From: Diadema setosum
Lineage: Eukaryota; Echinodermata; Echinoidea; Diadematoida; Diadematidae
Assembly (NCBI RefSeq): GCF_964275005.1
Contig: NC_092696.1
Coordinates: 21,905,472 to 21,969,471 of the forward strand
DNA length: 64,000 nucleotides
Direction of reading: 5' to 3'
A program made the position numbers and the translations under genes. The notes beneath the pieces were generated by a model. It was not told the origin of the DNA. It saw nothing but the letters and a program-made list of their open reading frames with translations, and did no database searches. Below are positions 33,301-40,325 of the stretch, piece after piece. How positions within the stretch are numbered: position 1 is the stretch's first letter; the number at the start of each line of letters is the position of its first letter.

Positions 33301-34833
33301 GACTACGGCACCTAGGCGTGTAATGTGCTCGTCTACTGTTCTACTGAAGATGATTATGTCGTCCAAATAGACGACACAGCAGGTGTGGTTTAAATCTCCT
33401 AGGCATTTTTCCATGGCTCTTTGAAACGTACTAGGGGCATTACACAACCCGAATGGCATGCGGTTGCACTCCCATAGACCAAAAGGTGGGGGCAGAACAA
33501 ATGCAGTTTTTGGCTTGTCCTTTTCATCAATTTCCAGTTGCCAGTATCCCGATTTCAGATCTAGTGAACTAAACCATCTGGCACCCTGGAGCATTTGCAA
33601 GGTCTCGTCTATGCGGGGCAATGCGTACGAGTCTCGGACAGTGCGCTGGTTTAACTTCCGAAAGTCTATGCAAAAGCGCAAAGAACCATCCTTCTTCCTT
33701 ACCAAGACGATGGGGCTTGCGTACGGGGAAAATGACTCCCGAATTACACCTGACTCCTGCATCATCCTCAGGTGTTCGCGTACCTCATCGTACATGGCAG
33801 GGGGTATCCGGCGATAGCGCTCGCGGAACGGTTGCTCATCGTTCAAAGGTATCCTATGTGTCACTATGTTGCTATGGCCTAAATCGTGTTCCGACCTACT
33901 AAAAGCCTGGGGATACCCATCTAACATCGTCCTTACCCTATCTATGTCTTCTGGGGAAGCGGGGGACCCTGTAAAATCCAACCCCTCTGCACCTTCGCTA
34001 CTGGCCTCAGCGTCTGGACAATTCCCATCGGGCACATCAGTGGACGGGGGGTTTATACCAGCGCTCATTCGGGTCGCATGCACTTCCCCTTGCACCCTAC
34101 ACAACTGGACCATTCCTAACTTCTGCTTTCGATACAGCCAAATAGGGGTGTCTGTATGATTCTCTACCAATACAGGGATGCGATTACAATTCTGCCTCTC
34201 CCTATCAATTAGCACTGTACACGGGTTAATAACGAGGCCACTGGGGAGATTGGCTTGGGGCTCTAATGCCACCTCATAACTCACATTAGCTTGCGGGAGG
34301 CAAACTTCAGCGTCTACTATCACAGCCTGGTTAGGGGGTACGGGTGTGGCCCGCTTGGAAGCGTTTCTTGCCACTCCTATGCTGCCTTCAGAATTTTTCA
34401 CTATGGGGGTCTGCATGCATGCATACACTAACTGCCAAGTCGGGGTCACGTAATCACCGGAGACAAAATCCCGTCCAAATTCTTCCGTGCCTAAGTCAAT
34501 GCTGGCCTGTATTACATTGGTACCTACACACAGGGGCACTTTCTTATTATAGAGGGTGTCAGGGACTATTAGAATGGGGGCATCGATGGTTGTGTTTCGC
34601 GGCAAGGAACCAGGTAGGGACACGGCTACCTCAATATACCCTATGTATGGCACCGCTTGCCCATTTGCGCCCTCTATTGTTAACAGCTCACCTATGTCAT
34701 GCAGGGAATAATTCGAAAGGTGCCTTTCATAAAATGACTTGCTTAATGAGGTTACCTGAGCTCCTGTGTCCACTAGACATTTACATCTGTGTCCCCCTAA
34801 GAGAGCAACTCCCTCATTTGAGAAACCAATCAT
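30376..34833 (-). CDS. pol: Pol polyprotein (PR-RT-RH-IN)
   Basis: 1485 codons from the first ATG; the frame is open upstream into gag to at least 34962. Domains in order: aspartic protease with DTGA (residues 22-25); reverse transcriptase with SLDLKSGYWQ (about 423-432) and YLDD (489-492); RNase H beginning at HTDAS (D653); integrase with zinc residues H923, H927, C958, C961 and a D991, D1050, E1086 triad with 35 residues between the last two. A GPY/F-like stretch follows (PYIVMARP, HRNLLLP). The far C-terminus is acidic and then, at about 1412-1447, has two hydrophobic stretches split by CSKEG. Pol lies in the -1 frame of gag, so expression probably needs -1 frameshifting. It would process, copy and integrate the element's RNA genome. 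No stops or lost catalytic residues seen. Confidence 0.93.
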   Translation of the reverse strand: MIGFSNEGVALLGGHRCKCLVDTGAQVTSLSKSFYERHLSNYSLHDIGELLTIEGANGQAVPYIGYIEVAVSLPGSLPRNTTIDAPILIVPDTLYNKKVPLCVGTNVIQASIDLGTEEFGRDFVSGDYVTPTWQLVYACMQTPIVKNSEGSIGVARNASKRATPVPPNQAVIVDAEVCLPQANVSYEVALEPQANLPSGLVINPCTVLIDRERQNCNRIPVLVENHTDTPIWLYRKQKLGMVQLCRVQGEVHATRMSAGINPPSTDVPDGNCPDAEASSEGAEGLDFTGSPASPEDIDRVRTMLDGYPQAFSRSEHDLGHSNIVTHRIPLNDEQPFRERYRRIPPAMYDEVREHLRMMQESGVIRESFSPYASPIVLVRKKDGSLRFCIDFRKLNQRTVRDSYALPRIDETLQMLQGARWFSSLDLKSGYWQLEIDEKDKPKTAFVLPPPFGLWECNRMPFGLCNAPSTFQRAMEKCLGDLNHTCCVVYLDDIIIFSRTVDEHITRLGAVVDRLTRNGFKLKASKCKLLQTRVKYLGHVLSENGIETDPDKTASVRQWPTPTNVKELRTFLGLVSYYRKFIPNFSKIASPLNELLGGSKKRKTKTKTPRPNPAPPWEWSARRDNAFKELKERLTQAPILQYADFSKPFILHTDASTHGLGAALYQVDGDGRERVIAYASRSVNRSEKNCPAHKLEFLALKWAVTEKFHDYLYGNKVHVYTDNNPLTYVLTTAKLDAAGHRWLAALANYDLTLTYRSGKLNVDADALSRRPEQATSGLVEEEAPQIPAESLKAVAEYVSGMGSESVPRVHAMSGVTGVNDPACDTEDTGSGEMHSFPNPPPDWAKEQRRDPTISRVISYLDGDERPPLSVRRKESGEVQALLKDWDKLVLKERVLYRRRIEQGKEIMQLVLPRSYRQIVLTSLHDNVGHLGIERTTDLVRERFHWSLLGKDVKHYVSTCGRCLRRKGVPNARNTAPLVNVETSRPLELVCMDYLSLEESKGGYNSILVITDHFTRYAVAVPTRNQTANTTAKALFDHFLVHYGFPERLHSDQGRNFESEVIQQLCKLVGTKRSRTTPYHPQGNGACERMNRTLLGMLGTLPNDKKADWKLHVAPLVHAYNCTKHDVTGFSPFYLMYGRHPRLPVDLYLGLPTRNDRTTDPRGYVAGLRDRLNYAYRLASDRSETARAKNKTAYDKRIKENKLEVGDRVLVRNVGLKNKNKLADKWESTPYIVMARPNSDIPVFRVRPEIGSGRERVLHRNLLLPCNFLPVDRRGVDNKRVRPIVGKPGRDAPQASKGEDSDKYDSESEDEMIEWLKDGGYEPPPDREPAAQPTGERVGADMECSNEIVHEALEFDDYGDEGVAPVQKEDREGTSHCEDDPPVRRSRRHPRPPDRWAHHMNMIVTPIVNSGGDVVKVLALLLCVELILFFCSKEGLLVTALIVFVFSEKCRRSVGRAVGELFDIFGYADERGRARQERHASPQAVNK

Positions 34834-34892
34834 TCGTCCTAATAACTGAGATGAGGAGCCTCGCCCGCTTACTTGTTCACTACATACACGGC

Positions 34893-36137
34893 CTACCGCC
34901 CGCCCCTTGGCGGAGGCCTGACTCCGTTTAATGGACCCATGGTTCCGTAGCGGGGAGGAGGGGGTGAGAATATTTGTGGTCCATACCTAGGCGAGTTTCG
35001 TTCCGGGGGTGGGGGAACTACAGGGCGTGGGGGTTGTGGATTTAATCTGGGAGCTTGCCTACCGCAATCCCTCGCAAAGTGGCCCGGCTGGCCACAATTA
35101 TAGCATCGCCTCTCTTGTGGGGGTGGGGTACTACTCCGGGGAGGCCGCCTTCCCATTTCCATGGCCTGGACCCGATCCCTAAGAGCCTTAATTTCGTCCA
35201 CTATATCGGGTTTACCCTTCTCAGCCTGGCTGGCGTGGATGCCTACCCGTGTTCGCACCCCAGAACTATGGGTGTGGAATTTCTTGAAGTCCTCCTGCTC
35301 CTGTTCGACGAGTCTGGCGACGCGCACCAGCTCATCGAAGGAGGTGACCATATCGTATTTGTGGCGTATGGCCGTTTTGATCGCTTCCCTACCTAATCCT
35401 TTCCAGAATACGACCCGGAGTGTCTCATCTTTGGCTTGGGGGGCTATCCCCCCTCGCCCCTCAGCTCTGTCTATGGCTAGTTGCAATCTTGCACTAAAGG
35501 CGGAAATCGTTTCGTCTGGGCCTTGCTTTGCAGCGTAGAGTTGTTGGAGAAGGACGGCCCCGGATTCCACTGTCCCGTAGAACCCTTCGAGTTTATCGAG
35601 TATTTGTCCCACAGTGGCATCTATGCCAAGGTGCAGAACTAACTGACTGGCTTCCCCCCGAAGCGACCGTCTAACTAGCCGGGCAAGCGCCTCAGAACTA
35701 CACGAACTATCCCGCTGGAGGCATTCTACTTCATACTTCCATAGCTCAAAATCAACTTCCCCCCCTTTCAGTTTCGGGTCCCCACTAAACTGGGAGAGGC
35801 GAACCGAGTTCTGCAGGACCACCTGGGGAGTGGCGGCGGCCCCCGGCTCGTCCTCCTGCTCCTTTACACTTAACTTGAGAAGTCTCTTGGGAGCCTCCTC
35901 GAGGGTTAGGACCCGAGAGCCCAACTTAGGGTCCTCTAAAGAAAGAGCCTTGGCGACACGGGAAGGCGAATCGAAAACACAATACGCTGTCCCTGTGGGT
36001 TCATTAGTGATTGAGTCTAGTCCCAGCTGGACCTGCTCTATGCCCCCAATACTCTTAAAAAAAGTTGTCAAGTCCTTTTCGGTTATCTCAGGGGCGAGAT
36101 TCTTCACTAGGATTACGCAATCGGCGCGGGCCGCCAT
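34893..36137 (-). CDS. gag: Gag with RRM-like N-terminus and CCHC knuckle
   Basis: 414 aa from the ATG at 36137-36135 (the frame extends upstream but without another ATG in good context). Residues about 5-80 look like an RNA-recognition-motif fold: VILVKNLAPEITEKDL as the first strand and helix, then TGTAYCVF. Residues 110-290 are a retroviral-type capsid region (QFSGDP, FELWKYEVECL, ISAFSARLQLAIDRAEGRG), in style like PNMA/ZCCHC12 proteins, which descend from Ty3/Gypsy Gags. One zinc knuckle CYNCGQPGHFARDC is at 345-358, followed by a Pro/Arg-rich end. It should form the RNA-packaging particle. The stop is TAG at 34895-34893 within the region where pol is already open. Confidence 0.88.
   Translation of the reverse strand: MAARADCVILVKNLAPEITEKDLTTFFKSIGGIEQVQLGLDSITNEPTGTAYCVFDSPSRVAKALSLEDPKLGSRVLTLEEAPKRLLKLSVKEQEDEPGAAATPQVVLQNSVRLSQFSGDPKLKGGEVDFELWKYEVECLQRDSSCSSEALARLVRRSLRGEASQLVLHLGIDATVGQILDKLEGFYGTVESGAVLLQQLYAAKQGPDETISAFSARLQLAIDRAEGRGGIAPQAKDETLRVVFWKGLGREAIKTAIRHKYDMVTSFDELVRVARLVEQEQEDFKKFHTHSSGVRTRVGIHASQAEKGKPDIVDEIKALRDRVQAMEMGRRPPRSSTPPPQERRCYNCGQPGHFARDCGRQAPRLNPQPPRPVVPPPPERNSPRYGPQIFSPPPPRYGTMGPLNGVRPPPRGGR
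34926..34932 (-). promoter_or_regulatory. Candidate -1 frameshift heptamer
   Basis: The heptamer A TTA AAC lies in the gag frame (codons CCA TTA AAC GGA) and becomes ATT AAA CGG in the pol frame. It fits the last four positions of the X XXY YYZ rule but its first base breaks it. It lies about 30 nt before the gag stop in the open overlap. No better slippery site was seen there. Confidence 0.35.
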
Positions 36138-36255
36138 GATTTGTCGCTCCGTCGAAAAAAAATGTCCTAACAAATACACGTAATTCCCATTAATACAAAA
36201 TCTTAATGCTATGTAAAACAACAAAAATGGTTGACGACCTAATCAAAATGAATGC

Positions 36256-36378
36256 TCAAAACCCGTAAATCGAAATGCAAATAATTAAAACGATCAATAA
36301 CAGCAATAACAATACTACCCCAACGGCGATGACTAGCCAGTGCTCCGTACAAAATTCTACTAAATCCTCTCTGTCCAT
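36256..36378 (-). CDS. 40-aa single-pass membrane peptide of the retroelement
   Basis: A small complete ORF: ATG 36378-36376, stop TGA. It starts MDREDLVEFCTEHW and continues with an almost unbroken hydrophobic stretch of about 23 residues (L15 to I37) ending IYGF. That is the profile of an acidic short outside or inside tail plus one transmembrane helix, with a cysteine before and one within the helix. It lies between the upstream ORF and gag on the same strand, about 119 bp before the gag ATG. I do not recognise a family. Small single-span proteins occur in some viruses and retroelements, but function here is unknown. Chance ORFs of this length are common; its hydrophobic composition and placement are the support. 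Confidence 0.5.
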   Translation of the reverse strand: MDREDLVEFCTEHWLVIAVGVVLLLLLLIVLIICISIYGF

Positions 36379-36531
36379 CAATTAATGTTATTTGCGCGAA
36401 ATTTAGGACACACTATTCTTCGTGCAAAATCACAATTCGCAACTGACCCAAATACGTTTTATATGAATAATCTTCCCTGAGACCCTAACTTATCCCTATT
36501 ATGACCGTCCGAATCCAATAGCGTCCTAAGT

Positions 36532-37356
36532 CTACACGACAGAATGTTCGCGCCCGCGGCCAGGGATAGCGGGGCGGTCGTTCCGCCGGTCGAACTGCTG
36601 GTTGGGGGGAGGGAGACCGGGGGAATGGATGGGGAGGACCGGGGAATGGCTGGGCGAACTGGGTGGGTTGTCAGGGAGGGCTGGAGAGTTATTCCAGGGA
36701 TCTACCTGATGCGCCACAGCAGCCCGGGGTTCGTTACCGAAACCTAGGACACTGGGCCTTAGCGTCAGGCCTGGAAATCGCAGAAGCAGAGGGTGAGTAT
36801 AAGCGCGCTGATTTTGGTGAGCTGCACAGTGCACCGGACGGTGCTGCCGTATCAAATTTGGTAGCACCACCCAGCTAAACTGCTGCTCAAATTCGTCTAA
36901 AGTCTGGTTTTTATGGTACCACCGCGTCTCCGTTAGTCCCAGGCTGCTGTAAAGGAATGACGCCAACCGGTTGTACTCCTTTTTCTCGGCCTGAAAAATA
37001 TGGCGCAAAAACGCGCCTTCGGTGGGCTGGTAGCCCCCACTCGACCCCGCTATTAATCCTACGATCACTAGTTCGTCTACGAGTATACAACTACACAGCT
37101 CCACGAAATCCTCAATATGCAATATGAGAAAATCTGGCTTCTGCAATAACCCGTCAACCAAGGTGGAAAATATTCCCAGGGGCTCTTGGATATGCCAAGG
37201 TACCCCAAACTGGTACTTAAGGGGGAGGGGCTTGCCAAATACTTCCAAAAATTCTGCCTGCCCCGCGAAGAACCCGGAATGTCTTCGGAGGAGAGCCCAC
37301 AATTGTTCGTCTAGAATCAATTCCAAATATTTTACACCTCCCCCTCGGTTACTCAT
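36532..37356 (-). CDS. Unknown 274-aa ORF upstream of gag
   Basis: Complete frame from the first ATG (37356-37354) to the stop, first gene after the 5' LTR. The N-terminal ~170 residues look globular with many Leu/Phe and an amphipathic character (LILDEQLWALLRRHSGFF, FVELCSCILVDELVIVGL, FLRHIFQAEKKEYNRLASFL). The last ~70 residues are Pro/Ser/Asn-rich with repeated SPxLP-like phrases. No zinc finger, protease or nuclease motif seen. Ty3/Gypsy elements usually begin with gag, so an ORF here is unusual. It may be an accessory protein or a captured host sequence. Its intact length in an otherwise intact element argues that it is used. Confidence 0.65.
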   Translation of the reverse strand: MSNRGGGVKYLELILDEQLWALLRRHSGFFAGQAEFLEVFGKPLPLKYQFGVPWHIQEPLGIFSTLVDGLLQKPDFLILHIEDFVELCSCILVDELVIVGLIAGSSGGYQPTEGAFLRHIFQAEKKEYNRLASFLYSSLGLTETRWYHKNQTLDEFEQQFSWVVLPNLIRQHRPVHCAAHQNQRAYTHPLLLRFPGLTLRPSVLGFGNEPRAAVAHQVDPWNNSPALPDNPPSSPSHSPVLPIHSPGLPPPNQQFDRRNDRPAIPGRGREHSVV

Positions 37357-37582
37357 TGAAACTATCGTGTATTTGCCCAAAACAATGTTAACAACAACAA
37401 CAACAAATTATGAATGTAACTTACACCGTAACAATGTACACTACAATATTGTTATTATAAAAAAAATGAATACTGTTGGCACACACACACACTGCGTCCA
37501 AAAAAAAAACATATGCCGACTGCCTGAGACAATTATACAATTAGGCCTTCGTCATTGAAAAATATTTTGTATTTAATTAAAA

Positions 37583-37624
37583 GAAGAGCATCGTGCTGAT
37601 AACGCGAAAGGTCTGGAGTTCCGT
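37583..37624 (+). other. tRNA-like segment abutting the 5' LTR (possible primer-binding site)
   Basis: Read on the plus strand, opposite to the element, the segment resembles tRNA positions ~22 to ~59: AGAGC, anticodon stem TCGTG / CGCGA (fully paired, one T-G), loop CTGATAA with anticodon GAT (Ile), a variable part AAGGTC and the start of a T arm TGGAGTTC. It ends where the LTR begins. A primer-binding site would show exactly this strand relation, but usually matches the tRNA 3' end with CCA, which is absent here. Confidence 0.45.
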
Positions 37625-39400
37625 TCTAGCCCACCCCCACCTCCGCTCTCGGGAGAGGGGCTCGACACTAGGTCGACAGGTTAATCCGAGTAGACTGGAG
37701 TTTATTTTTCGAAGGGTCTGTTAGCTAGTAGTCTACTCGTCCTGGGGCTAGAGGACACACCACTCGTTCAACAATTAATGAATTAAAGCAATCAAAAATA
37801 TGACACAATTCCAGTCAAATTTACAAAGAAAAACAAGTGCGTTTGGGGTAAAAAAAAAAGATCGCACGTTTATTTACCGGCCTTGCCTAAGGGCCTGACT
37901 TCCCGGCGATAAAGTTACAAATAACCGTTTGGTATAACAATTATCTCGTGCAGTCGGCTTAACAAATTATACTCATCATAAAATTATGATTATCACTATA
38001 CATGAACCCTAAGCTTATATAAATAGAGGTAGCTCTCGGTGTTACCCGTATATCAATACTACTCTGCCTGAGCCAGCCTATACAACGCTACCCCCAACGG
38101 GGTGGTGCCGACTGTTTAAAATAACTTACTCTACGGAAGGAAGGGGGGGGTGGTATTAATTGGGAGGATGAAATTAGTAGGGTGTGGCCACTTATCGCTT
38201 CTTTCGGGTGAGCTGGTTCTGGTTGTCGCCGGACGACTCCCGTCTCTGGCACGCTGGATCCCCCGTCGATGCACTGGCGGACTGGGGTGGCAGGGCGACT
38301 TCTGCTCTCCTCTCCTCTGGTCTCGCCCACTGGTCACGGGATGACCATCTCGGGGTTCAACCGACAGTCGAAAATGCCGGGAGGCTTAGGTGTCAGTGTG
38401 CGCGAGGCTCCGCCCGATTCCCGCTGCTGTGGGAGGGGTCCACTCAATGTTACGGGCGTCGCACTGCCTCGCGATTCAGATGAAAATTCTCAGTTCGCAC
38501 TCTCCCGGAGTTTAATAGTTAAAGGGACTGGATGAACGGTGGAAGGGGGGAGGGAGCCTTTCGGTGGTACACTTATGACAATGGGCTAAAATACGAGAGC
38601 ACCTCTCTCTGCCTTTTTCTTCCTCTCGGGTTGGTACAAAATTTGCAAAGTTCGGAAACTGGCAGACAAAATAGCAAAGTTCTGGACCGGTTGGAACTGG
38701 GTGTGATGATGTGCCCTAGGCTGGCGGAAAACCAACTTCCCCCCTTAAATGGTGACTGGAATCGCTCTCTTTCGCCCCTTCTCTTCTCCCTCTGTCTCTG
38801 TGTGTCGGTCTGTGTCTGTTCCTAACCCTACTAAGCTGTATTTATATCCTAACCATCTATGTATTTCTTAATTCTCTATCTTCTTATTTCCTATTGGTTC
38901 TGAGGCATCAGGTGGTCTTTTTACCAACCTGTGATTGGTTCCCAAACCCCCCTGGTCCTATTAAACTTCCGGTAAACGGTCCGACTCCCTGCCGGTTTGC
39001 TTCAACTCCCCTTCTGCCTTATACTACTGACATCGGCCCTTTAATCTTGTTCCCCAAATGGAACAGTTTCACATGTCCTGTCAAATAAACCCTTACTTTC
39101 GCACCTTCCGCCCCCAAATTATCCCTTAATGCACATATCATAAATACCAACCCTGACCTTGCATGGACCTATCTTCCTGATTTCTCTTTCTCCCCTTTGT
39201 TATCAAAATTTGCTATACTATTTCCTTTCACTCTATTTCCCTTACTCTGGACATCATCTGAATTTCTTCTTTCTGTTCTTTGTCCCTTATTATACATATT
39301 GTCCAAATTTTCTTTCCTTTTCTTTATTCCTTATTATAAATATTATCCAAATTTTCTTTCCTGACCTCCTTCTCAGTGTCAGCCTATTTCTTCACAGGGC

Positions 39401-39404
<4 letters not shown>
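37625..39404 (-). repeat. 5' LTR
   Basis: 1780 bp, the duplicate of 27287-29066 with one visible substitution. It should hold the element's promoter. It starts TGTAGCCC on the minus strand, directly next to a (TA)n tract. Confidence 0.92.
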
Positions 39405-39444
<40 letters not shown>

Positions 39445-39516
39445 GAGCTTGCTTTTGAAAGGCGCTAAATCCATTGAAAAATGATAGATTTAGCGCCTTT
39501 TGGAAGCAAGCTCTTC
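39405..39516. repeat. TA microsatellite with a 75-bp hairpin
   Basis: (TA)n at 39405-39441, then a hairpin 39442-39516: arms start GAAGAGCTTGCTT and end AAGCAAGCTCTTC, with GGCGCTAAATC / GATTTAGCGCC further in, around a ~16-nt loop. TA repeats resume after it. The GCGCTAAAT phrase resembles other short repeats in the window. Confidence 0.75.
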
Positions 39517-40003
39517 TATATATAAGACTATAGTGTAAGCGGTAAGCATGTCAGGGAAAATGTGAAAGGTTAAGTTAAACTCCTTGATGTAATGTCGGGC
39601 TCGTTGGCCTTTTTCCATAGTGTCGAGCTCATGGGCCTATGTGTTTGAGTAGATGTCGAGCTCGTGGGTCTTGTTCATCATAGCGCCTAGCCTGGGCTGT
39701 ATGACTCGTGGGTGTCGAGGTCCGTGACGTGCACCCAAAACTTCAGGTATGATTTTTGTGCAATTGTGTTCTTGATTAGAATTAAAAAGGATCAGGGCAC
39801 ACACCGCATCAGATGATACAACTGTATATTATAAAATACATAAATTGTCAGAAGCAGTGTCACCGGGCTAACATTATGAAGGAAGAGTGTAACTTTAAAT
39901 TTGTGTATAGAGTATGCCATAAGTTGTGACAGAATAATGTGCAATATCACGTATCCCTGGCATTTCACCTTCGACATTGTTATTGTGTAGCCCAGCTAGA
40001 CAC
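39517..40003. other. Intergenic spacer
   Basis: No gene recognised. Phrases around GTCGAGCTCGTGGGTCTT / GTCGAGCTCATGGGCCT recur at 39620-39720 as a short diverged tandem repeat. Confidence 0.45.
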
Positions 40004-40325
40004 AAAAAGGCATTATTTACCATTTGCAGGTGAAGCAAAAACCCAGCTTTATTGCTTCAAAATAGTTCTAAAATGTGAGTTAGGGATAGAAACAACCAAT
40101 GTAAAAATGTTAATTAGTATAATTAATGTCAAGTGTTGTTGAATATACAAAACGTGTACAATAGTTACGATAGAATAAACCGTCTACAGTTTTGGTTTAT
40201 TGAGAAAAATAGTGATATGTCCTTACTATATTCTAGCCTTTCCCAATTGCGAAATTTTTACAACTAACCTACTGTACACATATGCATCAAATGTCAGTGA
40301 ATGTGATAACTCTAACATCTTTAAT
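40004..40325 (-). repeat. Inverted-repeat MITE, family R1, copy 4 (truncated)
   Basis: Same orientation as copy 3 (15259-15637): CAGCTTTATTGCTTCAAAAT, ATAAACCGTCTACAGTTTTG and CATATGCATCAAAT blocks in order. The far end is shortened. Confidence 0.75.

Larger units (their letters stand above)
27287..39404 (-). mobile_element. Full-length Ty3/Gypsy-type LTR retrotransposon
   Basis: A 12.1-kb element, minus strand: 5' LTR 39404-37625, an upstream ORF, a 40-codon ORF, gag, pol, a ~1.3-kb noncoding tail, and 3' LTR 29066-27287. The LTR termini are TGTAGCCC and GGGCTAGA, nearly inverted copies. It sits in a TA microsatellite, flanked by TATA on both sides, so the 4-bp target duplication is compatible but ambiguous. 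A polypurine tract (AGGGGGAAGA) precedes the 3' LTR. Domain order protease-RT-RNase H-integrase is that of Ty3/Gypsy. All frames are open and the LTRs almost identical, so it is probably young and perhaps active. I see no envelope gene. Confidence 0.92.

Noticed and set aside
33146..34931. Plus-strand ORFs up to 195 aa opposite pol and gag
   Set aside because: Shadow frames of the minus-strand coding sequence, where all protein motifs are found.
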